Assembly: GCF_020886695.1 (NCBI RefSeq)
Contig: NZ_AP024485.1
Span: forward strand, 2,179,001-2,243,000
Source of the DNA: Pseudodesulfovibrio sediminis
GTDB lineage: Bacteria > Desulfobacterota > Desulfovibrionia > Desulfovibrionales > Desulfovibrionaceae
Direction: 5' to 3'
Length of the DNA: 64,000 bases
The notes under the pieces were generated by a model that was not told the origin of the DNA, made no database searches, and was given only the letters and a program-made list of their open reading frames with translations. The position numbers and the translations under genes are program-made. Of this stretch, positions 18,038-26,639 are shown in pieces; position 1 is the first letter of the stretch, and each line of letters opens with the position of its first letter.

Positions 18038-18922
18038 ATGCACAAATCGCTCTCCTACACCTATTTCCTGCTCATCCTCAGCATGATCCTCTGGGGCGGC
18101 ACCTGGATCGCCGGACGCATTCTGGCTCAAGCCATCAACCCCATGACCGCGGCTTTCCTCCGTTTCACCCTTGCTTCCGCCACCCTCGCCTTCATATCCT
18201 GGCGCAAGGACGGGGGCATGCCCCGGCTGCAAAAACGCGATATCCTGCCCGTGGCCTTTCTCGGGGCCACCGGCGTGTTCATGTACAGCTATTTCTTCTT
18301 CACCGGGCTGCAAACCACCTCGGCCGGTCGCGCCGCCCTTATCGTGGCCTGTATTCCGGTCTGCATCTCGGTGCTTTCCGCACTGTTTTACAAGGAGAAA
18401 TTCGGCCCGGTACGCATAATGGGTGCGGTGACCTCCCTGATTGGCGTGTCGGTGGTCATTGCGGACGGCAGCCCGCTGACGCTCATCTCCGAAGGCATGA
18501 GCCGAGGCGACCTGATGATTCTCGGCTGCGTTGCCAGTTGGACCGCCTACACCCTTGGCGGACGCTCGGTCATGAAGACCCTGCCTCCGCTGACCGCCGT
18601 GACATGGTCCTGCATCTTCGGCGCGGTCATGCTCCTGCCTGCGGCCCTGGCCGACGGCTTCATGACCGACATGCTGCGTGTCGACCTGCTGGATTGGGCC
18701 TGCATCATCTACCTCGGCATCCTGGCCACCGGGTTCGCATACCTCTGGTATTATCAGGCCATCGCCATTATCGGCGCATCCCGCGCAGGCATCTTCATCA
18801 ATACGGTGCCGGTTTTCGCCGTGCTCATGGGCTTCCTCTTTCTGGGTGAACCCATCCACCTCTCCCTGGCTGTGGGCGGTCTCATGGTCATCACCGGCGT
18901 TTACCTGACCAACAAACAATAG
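18038..18922 (+). CDS. DMT-superfamily (EamA) exporter
   Basis: Inner-membrane transporter of 294 residues with ten predicted helices in two EamA repeats. The first begins ILWGGTWIAGRILAQAINP, and the second near residue 165 (MILGCVASWTAYTLGGR). The substrate is unknown; EamA proteins export amino acids, sugars or metabolites. It lies 23 bases after the DUF116 gene in the same direction and may be the last gene of the def operon. Confidence 0.88.
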   Translation: MHKSLSYTYFLLILSMILWGGTWIAGRILAQAINPMTAAFLRFTLASATLAFISWRKDGGMPRLQKRDILPVAFLGATGVFMYSYFFFTGLQTTSAGRAALIVACIPVCISVLSALFYKEKFGPVRIMGAVTSLIGVSVVIADGSPLTLISEGMSRGDLMILGCVASWTAYTLGGRSVMKTLPPLTAVTWSCIFGAVMLLPAALADGFMTDMLRVDLLDWACIIYLGILATGFAYLWYYQAIAIIGASRAGIFINTVPVFAVLMGFLFLGEPIHLSLAVGGLMVITGVYLTNKQ

Positions 18923-18979
18923 TACGATTCATACGCCCGCACCGTTGACGCGGACGATTCTCTCCCAAAGGAGGAAGCC

Positions 18980-19189
18980 ATGGAAGAACGTTTGGAACGA
19001 TTGGAAAGCCTTGTCGCCCTTCAGGACAGGACAATGGAAAAGTTGAACGACCAGTTGATCGAACAGCAGCAACAGATTTCGGACCTCGAACAACTCGTGA
19101 TCCGTCTGGCCGGAAAAATCCGCGAACTGGACGCGGACATGGAGCAGTCCGGTGCCGTGGATGTTCCCCCACCCCATTACAACGGATAA
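18980..19189 (+). CDS. slyX: SlyX-like coiled-coil protein
   Basis: Short acidic protein of 69 residues. The N-terminal half is a continuous coiled coil (ERLERLESLVALQDRTMEKL, then QQQQISDLEQLVIRLAGKI). The C-terminus ends in a proline-histidine motif, PPPHYNG, as in the SlyX family. AGGAGGAAG lies upstream of the ATG. Its role is unknown in the family. It is 9 bases before a cupin gene and likely cotranscribed with it. Confidence 0.88.
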   Translation: MEERLERLESLVALQDRTMEKLNDQLIEQQQQISDLEQLVIRLAGKIRELDADMEQSGAVDVPPPHYNG

Positions 19190-19198
19190 GGAAGACAC

Positions 19199-19711
19199 AT
19201 GACCACCCCCTCTGCTCAGGAGATCATCGAGCATCTCGGCCTCATTCCCCACCCGGAAGAAGGTGGCTGGTTCAGGGAAACCCACCGCTCCAGCGAACAG
19301 TTTGCCAAGGCCATACTGCCTGGACGGTATACCGGCGACCGCTGTCACTCCACGGCCATCTACTATCTGCTCACCCCGGAGACTTACTCCCACATGCACC
19401 TGTTGCAGACAGACGAGATATTTCATTTCTATGCAGGCGATCCGTGTGAGATGCTCCAGCTTCACCCGGACGGCTCCGGTGCAGTGCTGACCTTCGGCAG
19501 CGACCTGCTGGCCGGTAACACCCCGCAGATCGTCGTGCCGTGCGGCTCCTGGCAGGGCATGGCCCTCAAACCAGGAGGCTCCTTTGCCCTCATGGGCTGC
19601 ACTGTGGCACCGGGATTCGAATTCGCGGACTATGCCCACGGCACCAGAGACGCCCTCGTCAATCAATACCCTGATTTCGCCGATCGCATCACCACGCTGA
19701 CTGCCGGATAG
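19199..19711 (+). CDS. Cupin-domain protein (DUF985)
   Basis: Single-domain cupin of 170 residues. The family start EIIEHLGLIPHPEEGGWFRET and the core TYSHMHLLQTDEIFHFYAGD match the DUF985 group, whose fold is an RmlC-like jelly roll. A metal or sugar ligand is plausible through the His/Glu residues, but the substrate is unknown. It converges on the phage tail operon, whose last gene ends 81 bases away. Confidence 0.88.
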   Translation: MTTPSAQEIIEHLGLIPHPEEGGWFRETHRSSEQFAKAILPGRYTGDRCHSTAIYYLLTPETYSHMHLLQTDEIFHFYAGDPCEMLQLHPDGSGAVLTFGSDLLAGNTPQIVVPCGSWQGMALKPGGSFALMGCTVAPGFEFADYAHGTRDALVNQYPDFADRITTLTAG

Positions 19712-19792
19712 CACAACGGGCGTCCTCCGCAGAGAACGCCCGTAAATGGAAGGCATGGACACGCCGCGCCCGCCCATGCCTGTGAACGATAG

Positions 19793-20230
19793 TCAGGCAA
19801 CAGGGCTGTCCGGCCACTGGATGGCGTCCGGGAATGCCGCCTGTTGCGGGATATTTCTGAGTTCCCCACGATAGTCGGCCCACGCCAGCCGCGCTGTCTC
19901 ATCAAGCGGAGAATCTGCCATCTGTGTCCAATCGGATTCGGCCAGCAATCGGTCGCGTTCAGCCCGCACCTGCGTGGCGTCGTGTTCCGCCCTGGCATCT
20001 TCATCCACCACAGCAGACACAACCTCCTCGCGGTAGATCAAATCATCACCCTTGACCCACGCCGTGGTGTACTCGGTAAAGGCATCACGCTTCAAGGGCA
20101 CCGCCTCATTGTACCCAGCCTCATCCAACTCCTCGGGGGTCAGCTCCGCGAAAGAGCGGAGAAAACCGTTGATCTCCACGGTTGTCGGCGGCATACGTTT
20201 GATGCTTCCATCTTTGTATCTGTACATCAT
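19793..20230 (-). CDS. Phage tail-fibre assembly chaperone-like
   Basis: Protein of 145 residues. The C-terminal part is the recognisable one: RDRLLAESDWTQMAD, then LAWADYRGELRNIPQQAAFP and IQWPDSP, the pattern of phage tail assembly chaperones that accompany fibre genes. It is the last gene of the five-gene minus-strand tail operon, 5 bases after the fibre-like gene. In phages this protein helps fold or trimerise the fibre and is not part of the virion. Confidence 0.75.
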   Translation of the reverse strand: MMYRYKDGSIKRMPPTTVEINGFLRSFAELTPEELDEAGYNEAVPLKRDAFTEYTTAWVKGDDLIYREEVVSAVVDEDARAEHDATQVRAERDRLLAESDWTQMADSPLDETARLAWADYRGELRNIPQQAAFPDAIQWPDSPVA

Positions 20231-20235
20231 ATCTC

Positions 20236-21642
20236 CTAGTTTGGTTGTGCGTTGGAGGTATTGGCCGGATACAGCAATGTCCCGGTCCAGTCATATACTG
20301 TGTTACTAACGTTGCTAATGGCACTGACAAGCTTAAAACCATTGCTCAAGAATTTGACGACGGCACTATCAGTCCCATCATTGGTATAGGTGATGCCGTT
20401 GATAGTCAGTGTATCCAAGGCGCATCTAGTGCAGATGCACATACCATTAGCACTGCCGTTGCCCTTGTACGAACCGGAGAGGTCATATACCCCATCCTCA
20501 ATGTTAGAGGGAGCTAAAGCGACGAATCCATCAGGCGCTGGATATTCAAGGTCGGCCTCAGAGAAATGACCGGTTATCCTGGTCCCACTTGTATACACGC
20601 TGGCAACATGGATAAAATCCTTGAGCGTTGGGACGGTATACACAGGGTCAGTTCCAGTTGCAGGGGCAGGAGAGCCTGTGCCTAACCACGTCTCATTTTG
20701 ACGTACCCACGCTTTCCCTGTGTCTGTGTCGTATGCAATACCGATTGTATGTCCGGCACTAAGAGTAGTAGCTGAACACAAAACCACCGCGCTGCTACCA
20801 TTGGCAATTAACTGCAACTGGTTTGAAGTGAGCATAAAGGCATAGGAACCTGTTCCACCAGCCACCGGACCGGGCCATAAGAAATGATCTTCAAACCCAA
20901 ACCGCACACCAACTGACTGGGAGAGAGTATCAACATGAAACTCCATATACCATTTGCCGGTACTGAGCAGGGTACTCCGTGAGGCTCCCCACCCGCCCGG
21001 ACCTTGGATAGATACATTACCATCATGATACACAGGCGAAGTCGTAGCAGTCAGCACATTATAAGTCGTTCCGTTGTTCGTCGGCGTGTCCACGGATTGA
21101 TCAGCAGACACGAAAGTCCAGTCATTACCATTGCCAGAGGTGTCTGCCCCTAAGTCTACTGCGTTGCCAAATTCAAGCCGCGTGTGCAACGTCAGGCCGG
21201 AAATACCTCTTGGTACCCACAGGCCTGGAACCGCCGTCGAAGCCCGCCAGAAGCTCGTGTAATCCAGCGCACTCTCAACAATGGCCAGCCGCGAATAATA
21301 CCCTTTGTCGCTCCCGCAATACTCGGTCAGGACATTGCTCACGAACTCAGCGTAAGTGGTACCGACTGCCCCACCAAAAGACGAGAGCTGGACGTCCTGC
21401 GCCCACACAGTCACAGCAGTGCCCACCTTGCGGATGGTCATCAGGTAGTGGTTGGTGACGTCCACAAGCGCATGTTCGGTGTCAACGATCGGATCAGTGG
21501 GCTTAAATCCAAAGGCAATGGTGCAGTCCGTGGCCACGGCTCCGGTGGAGGAAAAGCCTGACTCGAGCAGGGCCGAGTAAGGCAACGGAACCGGATACAG
21601 CCCCCTGTCAACATTTTTCAACATACCAGCAGGCTGCATCAT
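20236..21642 (-). CDS. Phage tail appendage protein with SPRY-like domain
   Basis: Protein of 468 residues rich in Thr, Ser, Gly and Asn. A central region from about 165 (DTSGNGNDWTFVSADQSVDT) through KWYMEFHV and GVRFGFED resembles the SPRY/concanavalin-like modules used in phage receptor-binding proteins. Its ATG overlaps the stop of the upstream fibre gene by 4 bases, so the two are translationally coupled. It is likely the distal fibre or spike. GC content is visibly lower than in the rest of the operon, as is common for receptor-binding genes that exchange between phages. Confidence 0.65.
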   Translation of the reverse strand: MMQPAGMLKNVDRGLYPVPLPYSALLESGFSSTGAVATDCTIAFGFKPTDPIVDTEHALVDVTNHYLMTIRKVGTAVTVWAQDVQLSSFGGAVGTTYAEFVSNVLTEYCGSDKGYYSRLAIVESALDYTSFWRASTAVPGLWVPRGISGLTLHTRLEFGNAVDLGADTSGNGNDWTFVSADQSVDTPTNNGTTYNVLTATTSPVYHDGNVSIQGPGGWGASRSTLLSTGKWYMEFHVDTLSQSVGVRFGFEDHFLWPGPVAGGTGSYAFMLTSNQLQLIANGSSAVVLCSATTLSAGHTIGIAYDTDTGKAWVRQNETWLGTGSPAPATGTDPVYTVPTLKDFIHVASVYTSGTRITGHFSEADLEYPAPDGFVALAPSNIEDGVYDLSGSYKGNGSANGMCICTRCALDTLTINGITYTNDGTDSAVVKFLSNGFKLVSAISNVSNTVYDWTGTLLYPANTSNAQPN

Positions 21643-22607
21643 GCCGACACTCCGTTGACAATGGTCAGGAAATGATTGGTCCCGTCGCTGACGATCTCAC
21701 CTTGCGCCAGCCCGATGACAGTATCGTACTCACCGTCTATGGAGCCATAGCTGGCCGAGGGATTGAGCGCGTTGTCGCCTGAAGCGACAAAACGGATCAC
21801 ACCGGCAGCCACAGGCACACCAAGGTCAACCGCCCCGCCGGACGTGTCAATGGTCTGGAGTGCGCCAGTGGCCGGGGAAGGCGTAGCCGTGGTCATGGCG
21901 GTGGCCGTGGCCGTAAAGCCCACCTCCAGTTCCTTGGAGACATCCGCGCGGAGCAGCGTGTCTTCGCCATCTATAATGTTCAGGATATCATCGATCAGCT
22001 CGCACCCGGCAACAGCCTTCCCGACAGCACCGAATCCAAGATTGGTCAACGCACTGACCGGTGTTATCGCGCCGGTTCCGCCCTGGGAAACGGAAACCGG
22101 CAGTATGAGGGCGTCCATTGCGGCCACATCCCTGTTCACGAGGTTGTCTCCGTCCCCATTCCAGGCCAGGAATCGGTCAGAACTCGGTTCCGGCAGCGCC
22201 ACGCCCGAGACAGCGGACGACACCCGAAAGGAGATGGTCCGGTCCAGACGCTCTGACAAGGCCTGACAGATCATGGTCAGCTTATCCAGAGCGGCCTCGT
22301 GGGTGGCGGCGGGAAAGGCGTCATTCTCCACATAATCAACCTCCTGCACCATGTTCGGTGAGCGTCGGATAACCAAAATCTGCCCGCCTTCGGGGGGCAC
22401 GGTCAAGGTGCAGGTGCCGCCGTTCTGTTCCCCGGCACCGGAGAGCTGGTAGTCCGTTCCCGGCACCTGCGTGTATTCAATCCCTTCGGCATCCGTGAGC
22501 ACGACTTCGATATCGTCGTCACACAGGAACATGAAGGGGATGGCAAAGGTTCCGGTGGCCCCGTTGCCGCCATAGATGGTCTTTGTCTCAGTGGATGAAA
22601 TGGTCAC
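21639..22607 (-). CDS. Phage tail fibre protein (T7 gp17 N-terminal-like)
   Basis: Protein of 322 residues. The N-terminal 150 residues match the virion-attachment domain of T7-type fibres: YGGNGATGTFAIPFMFLCDD, the DYQLSG turn, LTVPPEGGQILVIRRSPN and DALDKL-like helix (HEAALDKLTMICQALSERLD). The distal part is Gly/Ala/Thr-rich without similarity I recognise. It sits between the tail tubular B-like and internal protein genes and the SPRY-like appendage, the same relative order as T7 genes 12, 14 and 17. Confidence 0.75.
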   Translation of the reverse strand: MTISSTETKTIYGGNGATGTFAIPFMFLCDDDIEVVLTDAEGIEYTQVPGTDYQLSGAGEQNGGTCTLTVPPEGGQILVIRRSPNMVQEVDYVENDAFPAATHEAALDKLTMICQALSERLDRTISFRVSSAVSGVALPEPSSDRFLAWNGDGDNLVNRDVAAMDALILPVSVSQGGTGAITPVSALTNLGFGAVGKAVAGCELIDDILNIIDGEDTLLRADVSKELEVGFTATATAMTTATPSPATGALQTIDTSGGAVDLGVPVAAGVIRFVASGDNALNPSASYGSIDGEYDTVIGLAQGEIVSDGTNHFLTIVNGVSA

Positions 22608-22610
22608 TGT

Positions 22611-23075
22611 CTAGCTCCTTGCGCCATAGATTTTCGACCCAAGGGACAGGATGGATCGTTCCGGTGCCCCCCCGGAATTGATACGCAGGGCGTTGGCGCG
22701 CTGCTGGCCCTGTTCCAAAAGGGTCTCCGCTTCAAGATCACCGTCAAAGAGCGCATCCTCTTCAGCCTGCCTGTCCTTGATGCGACGGGCATCCCGGATG
22801 AGTTTCTTGGACCCGGACATGGTCAGGTTCGCGCCTCCCCACGAGGTATTCTCCTTGCCTCGCTCCTGCTCGCGCGCCTCACGGATCTCCTGCGCCTTTC
22901 CGGCCGCATCCTGCTGACTGTCCCAGGCATCGCTCCGGGCCTGCACTTCCACAAGCCCGGCCTGCGCGGACGCCTTGGCCTTATCCGTTGTCATTCCTCC
23001 AGACATTTCCTGCAGATCCTGTACAAAACCGAGACCTTGCTGAAACATCTGTGCTGTCTGTTGATTCATTCCCAT
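22611..23075 (-). CDS. Putative phage internal or structural protein
   Basis: Protein of 154 residues, predicted mostly helical and charged. It opens MGMNQQTAQMFQQGLGFVQD and has a long Gln/Ala/Glu helix (residues 30-75) followed by KKLIRDARRIKDRQAEED. Position between gp12-like and gp17-like genes, size and helix content suggest an equivalent of T7 internal virion protein gp14, but similarity is too weak to be certain. The intergenic spacing on either side is under 30 bases. Confidence 0.5.
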   Translation of the reverse strand: MGMNQQTAQMFQQGLGFVQDLQEMSGGMTTDKAKASAQAGLVEVQARSDAWDSQQDAAGKAQEIREAREQERGKENTSWGGANLTMSGSKKLIRDARRIKDRQAEEDALFDGDLEAETLLEQGQQRANALRINSGGAPERSILSLGSKIYGARS

Positions 23076-23103
23076 ACTCTTTCTCCCTATTTTCAGCGTT
23101 ATG

Positions 23104-25200
23104 TTAGTTGTTGACGATAAGGTGCGGCACGATCATCAAAACGGTCATGGGGAGCGGCTGATCCTGAACAATGGTCAGCACGCCGTCCCGATTCCATCCC
23201 TTGGGAAAATTGACGATCTTGTCTCCGCAGAAAATACCGGGGGCCTGCCCCATGGGCATGGCCGAAGTCCTGAAATAGACCGGCTCAAGATGACTCTCGT
23301 CCGGGCCTATCTTGCCGCCCAGAGTGTTGTGGAACCGGGCCGCGACCTTGGTGATCCGTTTGATTTTCGTCTGCGCCGTGCCGCGCTGGCTTCCGGCCTC
23401 GATACGCATGGGTTGCAGGGTGGAGACATACGGCAGCCCCACCTGTACCTTTGACGCCGGACGATCCAGAAGCAAACTGCCGTCCTGTCCCACGACCTTG
23501 TCGGACAACACGGCTCCGTCAGCCAGGACCGAAACGGTTTTCCCGACCAGATGGTCCAGCCCCAGCACGGAGACTGTCGGCTCTCCGTCGTAGGTCAACC
23601 CGCTGTCCACAAAGAATCCGTCCTCGATGCTCCCATCGAAGTGGCCTTCCAAAAACTCGATATAGCGTTTCTCCCGACCATCCACCGTGCGGCGGACAAC
23701 GGCCCATAACTCATCGCGTTTGTCGGTGTCGTTATAGATCGAGGTCACACTCTCCACGCTGCCGTCAGTGATGATCCTCGCCCAGGCAGCCACCTCCTGA
23801 TCCGGCACATAGGTCAAGGCCACAAGGGCACCGTCCGCACGCACGGCGTAGAGAATGGAATCCGGCTCCTGCACATAGGCGAGTCCGGTCAGTCCTCCTT
23901 CGGAGATATGTTCGGAGAGGATTGTCAGATCCTTGGAGACATAGGCGTCGGCTTCAAAGCGATATGACATTTCCCGTATCTTCTTGCCTGCCCGCTGAAT
24001 ATACAGCGTGGCGAACCCAACCGCTTCCGGGCGGGTGGAGGACGCGCCGCAGGAGCCTTCATGATTGGCCTTGACGGTCGCCGGAGATATCGGGTCGCTG
24101 GAGGAACCGGACACGGTCCACTCTCCCCCGGCCGTGCCGATCCACAACCGACTGCGCGACACGATGAATTCAATGCCGTTGGCCTGTCTGCCAGCCAGGG
24201 TGACCTCTATGCCGTCATCATCCAGAGGCAGCTCTCCAGCCGGAGCCTCGGTACGGTCGCCCGGCTCGAAACACTCCCAGAACGCAGCATTGAGCTCCCC
24301 TTCCGCATCCCAGATGGATTCGATCTGCGTGCTCGTGGGCTCATCGGCAAAATACACCGCCACGTCCGCTGTGGCGGCGATGAAATTCCGGGTGCCCTTG
24401 TACCGATAGTAGCGGGTCGTTCCGTCGGCATGCTGCCCTTTGAGACCGTCCAGCTTCTCGAAACCACCACCCATGAGCAGCAGAAACCGATCTCCTGCTT
24501 TTCCGTCTCTGACAGCATCGCCGTTCTTGTCTTCGATTTCCATATCCCGCCAGCCATCAAGCGGGACTTCGCGCGTCTTGAGCCGGAAATCCGTGGTTTC
24601 GCCTGTCCGGGACATCCAGATGGTGCCGGGCTTGTCCGGTGTACTGGCCAGCACGAGCCGCTGTTCGTAAAACCCTACGCAGGAAGGATAATTACCCGTG
24701 TCCCAACTCTCCGGCCGCCCGGTGAAGTCCATCTCTTCGATGATCCATTCATCATGATCGACCCGCGCCAGTGTACGCGGAGGATGATCCGGATGAACCA
24801 GTATGAGTTCTCCGGCAGACTGGGCGTAACGCAGTTGATCGAATTCATTCACGGTGTACGGGATCTCACGCCTGTACTCGCTCTCACCGGACAGAACAAC
24901 GCCGTGATCGGAAAAGACTCGCATGCGTCCCTGCCCGGACTCGTCTTCGCCAAACTCCAGCACATAGGTCTGGGACGAGTTGAATTCGAATGGAATAAGC
25001 AAAACCCGCTTATCGGAATTCATGGCCTCGGTCACGAACCGGAAACCGGACCGCCGGGAAGTGCCGCCATGGGGATGCACCTGGAAGTTCTCCAGGGTCC
25101 GACAGCCGTTGAAGTACTTTGAAATGTCAGTCCGGCCTTCAAGCCGGGGACTGATCTCCCCGGCTGTGAAACTGGTGACCGCTGGTGTTGCAATGCTCAT
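23104..25200 (-). CDS. Phage tail tubular protein B-like / tail nozzle protein
   Basis: Large structural protein of 698 residues, first gene of the tail operon. The N-terminus SFTAGEISPRLEGRTDISKY, followed by GCRTLENFQVHPHGGTSRRSG, is characteristic of podovirus tail nozzle proteins (T7 gp12 group). Beta-rich segments follow, including FYEQRLVLASTPDKPGTIWMS. In a particle it would extend the adaptor ring made by the gp11-like protein encoded 15 kb away at 7805. GGAG lies upstream of the ATG, and a copy of the shared control block ends 47 bases before the start. No frameshift is visible. Confidence 0.75.
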   Translation of the reverse strand: MSIATPAVTSFTAGEISPRLEGRTDISKYFNGCRTLENFQVHPHGGTSRRSGFRFVTEAMNSDKRVLLIPFEFNSSQTYVLEFGEDESGQGRMRVFSDHGVVLSGESEYRREIPYTVNEFDQLRYAQSAGELILVHPDHPPRTLARVDHDEWIIEEMDFTGRPESWDTGNYPSCVGFYEQRLVLASTPDKPGTIWMSRTGETTDFRLKTREVPLDGWRDMEIEDKNGDAVRDGKAGDRFLLLMGGGFEKLDGLKGQHADGTTRYYRYKGTRNFIAATADVAVYFADEPTSTQIESIWDAEGELNAAFWECFEPGDRTEAPAGELPLDDDGIEVTLAGRQANGIEFIVSRSRLWIGTAGGEWTVSGSSSDPISPATVKANHEGSCGASSTRPEAVGFATLYIQRAGKKIREMSYRFEADAYVSKDLTILSEHISEGGLTGLAYVQEPDSILYAVRADGALVALTYVPDQEVAAWARIITDGSVESVTSIYNDTDKRDELWAVVRRTVDGREKRYIEFLEGHFDGSIEDGFFVDSGLTYDGEPTVSVLGLDHLVGKTVSVLADGAVLSDKVVGQDGSLLLDRPASKVQVGLPYVSTLQPMRIEAGSQRGTAQTKIKRITKVAARFHNTLGGKIGPDESHLEPVYFRTSAMPMGQAPGIFCGDKIVNFPKGWNRDGVLTIVQDQPLPMTVLMIVPHLIVNN

Positions 25201-25247
25201 CGCTTTCTGGCTCCTTTTTTCGGGGGCGTGCCCCGGACATGCGACAC

Positions 25248-25323
25248 AGCATACCCCCGGTTCTGCGCCGTGGAGGGCACAGGCTACTGAACGGATTCAG
25301 GAAGTATGCAGAAACAGCTTGAC
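25248..25323 (-). promoter_or_regulatory. Shared phage-island control block, copy 2
   Basis: Read on the minus strand: GTCAAGC (25323-25317), interior AGTAGCCTGTGCCCTCC, then CAGAACC-GGGGG-TATGCT ending at 25248. The starts of GTCAAG and TATGCT are 70 bp apart, exactly 10 less than in the other three copies. Fifty-three bases at the upstream end align without gaps to the copies before 36755 and 37265. It is followed by a CCGGGG-type hairpin and the start of the tail nozzle gene. Confidence 0.7.
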
Positions 25324-25540
25324 GGGGTACAAAAAGAGAGGCGGCCGCAACACGGCGCGCAACAAAGAAATTTATTCAATTAATATAAGCATATCCGCTG
25401 TATCATTTCCCGAAACTGCTTCTCGGGAAAGCGCACCTGGAGGCTGGAGGAGGGCCATGGGACAACAAATGACATACAAATGCCACCCGCTGGAAACAGC
25501 CGATTCAGGCAGTGCCGTATCATTCGATCAGAAGACGCAA

Positions 25541-25582
25541 AAAAGCCCTTATTTCGATATGTTATGCGAAACAAGGGCTTTT
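25541..25582 (-). terminator. Terminator of the zinc-ribbon gene
   Basis: Stem 25541-25550 with 25573-25582, extended by an inner TTTCG/CGAAA pairing. The minus-strand reading ends in TTTTTT. It lies 24 bases after the stop codon at 25606. Confidence 0.75.
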
Positions 25583-25605
25583 GATTTGTCAGCAGGCTAC
25601 CGGGC

Positions 25606-25863
25606 TTAATTGGCCACGGCAGACATGGGTGGAGCGTCTTCCTTTTCACTGTTCAGGCGGACGACCTGGGTCGTGAAGGACGTTTCCCCCGGGATACAGG
25701 TAGGACATCCTTCGGACAGGATGACACACCGCTCATCCAACGTGGATGGGTCGATGTTGGCCAGTTTCAACAATTTCGTTGTCATCCCATACCGCCAGAG
25801 AACCGGCTGGCCACACCGGTGACATTCGACATACAGCATTTCAGGATCAAATTTTCTCGTCAT
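25606..25863 (-). CDS. Small protein with paired cysteine motifs
   Basis: Protein of 85 residues. Two CxxC motifs (CHRC near residue 14 and CPTC near residue 53) suggest a zinc-ribbon or rubredoxin-like metal site. No recognised family. It is followed by a terminator and lies 79 bases downstream of mobB on the same strand, so it could share the mobB transcript. Confidence 0.65.
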   Translation of the reverse strand: MTRKFDPEMLYVECHRCGQPVLWRYGMTTKLLKLANIDPSTLDERCVILSEGCPTCIPGETSFTTQVVRLNSEKEDAPPMSAVAN

Positions 25864-25942
25864 ATCTAGAGAATAATCCTCAAGAGAATGCTTGGCAAGG
25901 CGCTATCCGGTTATAACTGTTATTATCTCCGCTTCAACGGGG

Positions 25943-26473
25943 TTACTCCCACATGCGATTCTGGACCCATCCGAGACTGGATCGTGCGATCCATGCCGCC
26001 ACATCTCTGGCGTCATCCAGGTCAAAACGGGGGACATCCGCCTCCACTCCCCAGTCCGAAACCATGGCCAGAAGCTTCTTCTCTGCCTGGTTCTGGTTGG
26101 TACACAGAGGCCGATCATGCACTTCCCGCCGATGCACTTCGATTTTGGGCTGATCGGAATTGAAATAGCCCTCAGCCAGAACAATCTGCTTGTCACGAAA
26201 CAGGGAATCCACCAGTTCAGGCAATGTCTGTTCCTGATTCACGGTCCTGATCATGGCCACGCGATTGGGTGAAGAGATGACCACGGTTTCGGCTCCGGCC
26301 TGCTTCAGCCGCCAGGAATCCTTGCCCTCATGATCCATCTCAAAGGCGTGCGCGTCATGCTTGATCGCGCCCACAGAGACTCCGAGCTTCAACAGTTCGG
26401 GAATGAGTTTCTCCATGAATGTGGTCTTGCCCGATTTTTTCTTGCCAATAATACAAATGATGTGTGGTGCCAT
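25943..26473 (-). CDS. mobB: Molybdopterin-guanine dinucleotide biosynthesis protein B
   Basis: GTP-binding adaptor of molybdenum cofactor maturation, 176 residues. The Walker A motif IIGKKKSGKTTFMEKLIPEL opens the protein, followed by the family's KHDAHAFEMDHEGKDSWR and SPNRVAMI segments. It assists MobA in attaching GMP to molybdopterin, needed for bis-MGD enzymes such as the oxidoreductase at 10250. It is divergent from moeA, with 166 bases between starts holding both promoters. Confidence 0.93.
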   Translation of the reverse strand: MAPHIICIIGKKKSGKTTFMEKLIPELLKLGVSVGAIKHDAHAFEMDHEGKDSWRLKQAGAETVVISSPNRVAMIRTVNQEQTLPELVDSLFRDKQIVLAEGYFNSDQPKIEVHRREVHDRPLCTNQNQAEKKLLAMVSDWGVEADVPRFDLDDARDVAAWIARSSLGWVQNRMWE

Positions 26474-26639
26474 TCATTCCTCATATACTCATTGGATTTC
26501 ACCTGACCTACAGGTGGTCAGCAACCATACGACAAGCACGGTATAATTGTCACCACTCCTTCATTATAAATATAGGTGCCAATTCTTTACAATGATTCGA
26601 CCGGGTGCCACTATGGCACATTGAGGACTACCACCAAGG

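Larger units (their letters stand above)
25201..25605. other. Intergenic region upstream of the tail operon
   Basis: A 405-base gap. It contains the leader of the tail gene with a GC hairpin (25220-25236), the control block (25248-25323), an AT-rich stretch with an 8-bp inverted repeat (25406-25413 with 25423-25430), and a terminator at 25541-25582. A short frame from an ATG at 25457 has a GGAGGAGGG site before it but no family likeness. Confidence 0.65.

Noticed and set aside
24980-25609. Plus-strand open frame of 209 codons across the tail-operon promoter
   Set aside because: It is antisense to the tail nozzle gene for part of its length, crosses the control block and a terminator, and has no recognisable product.
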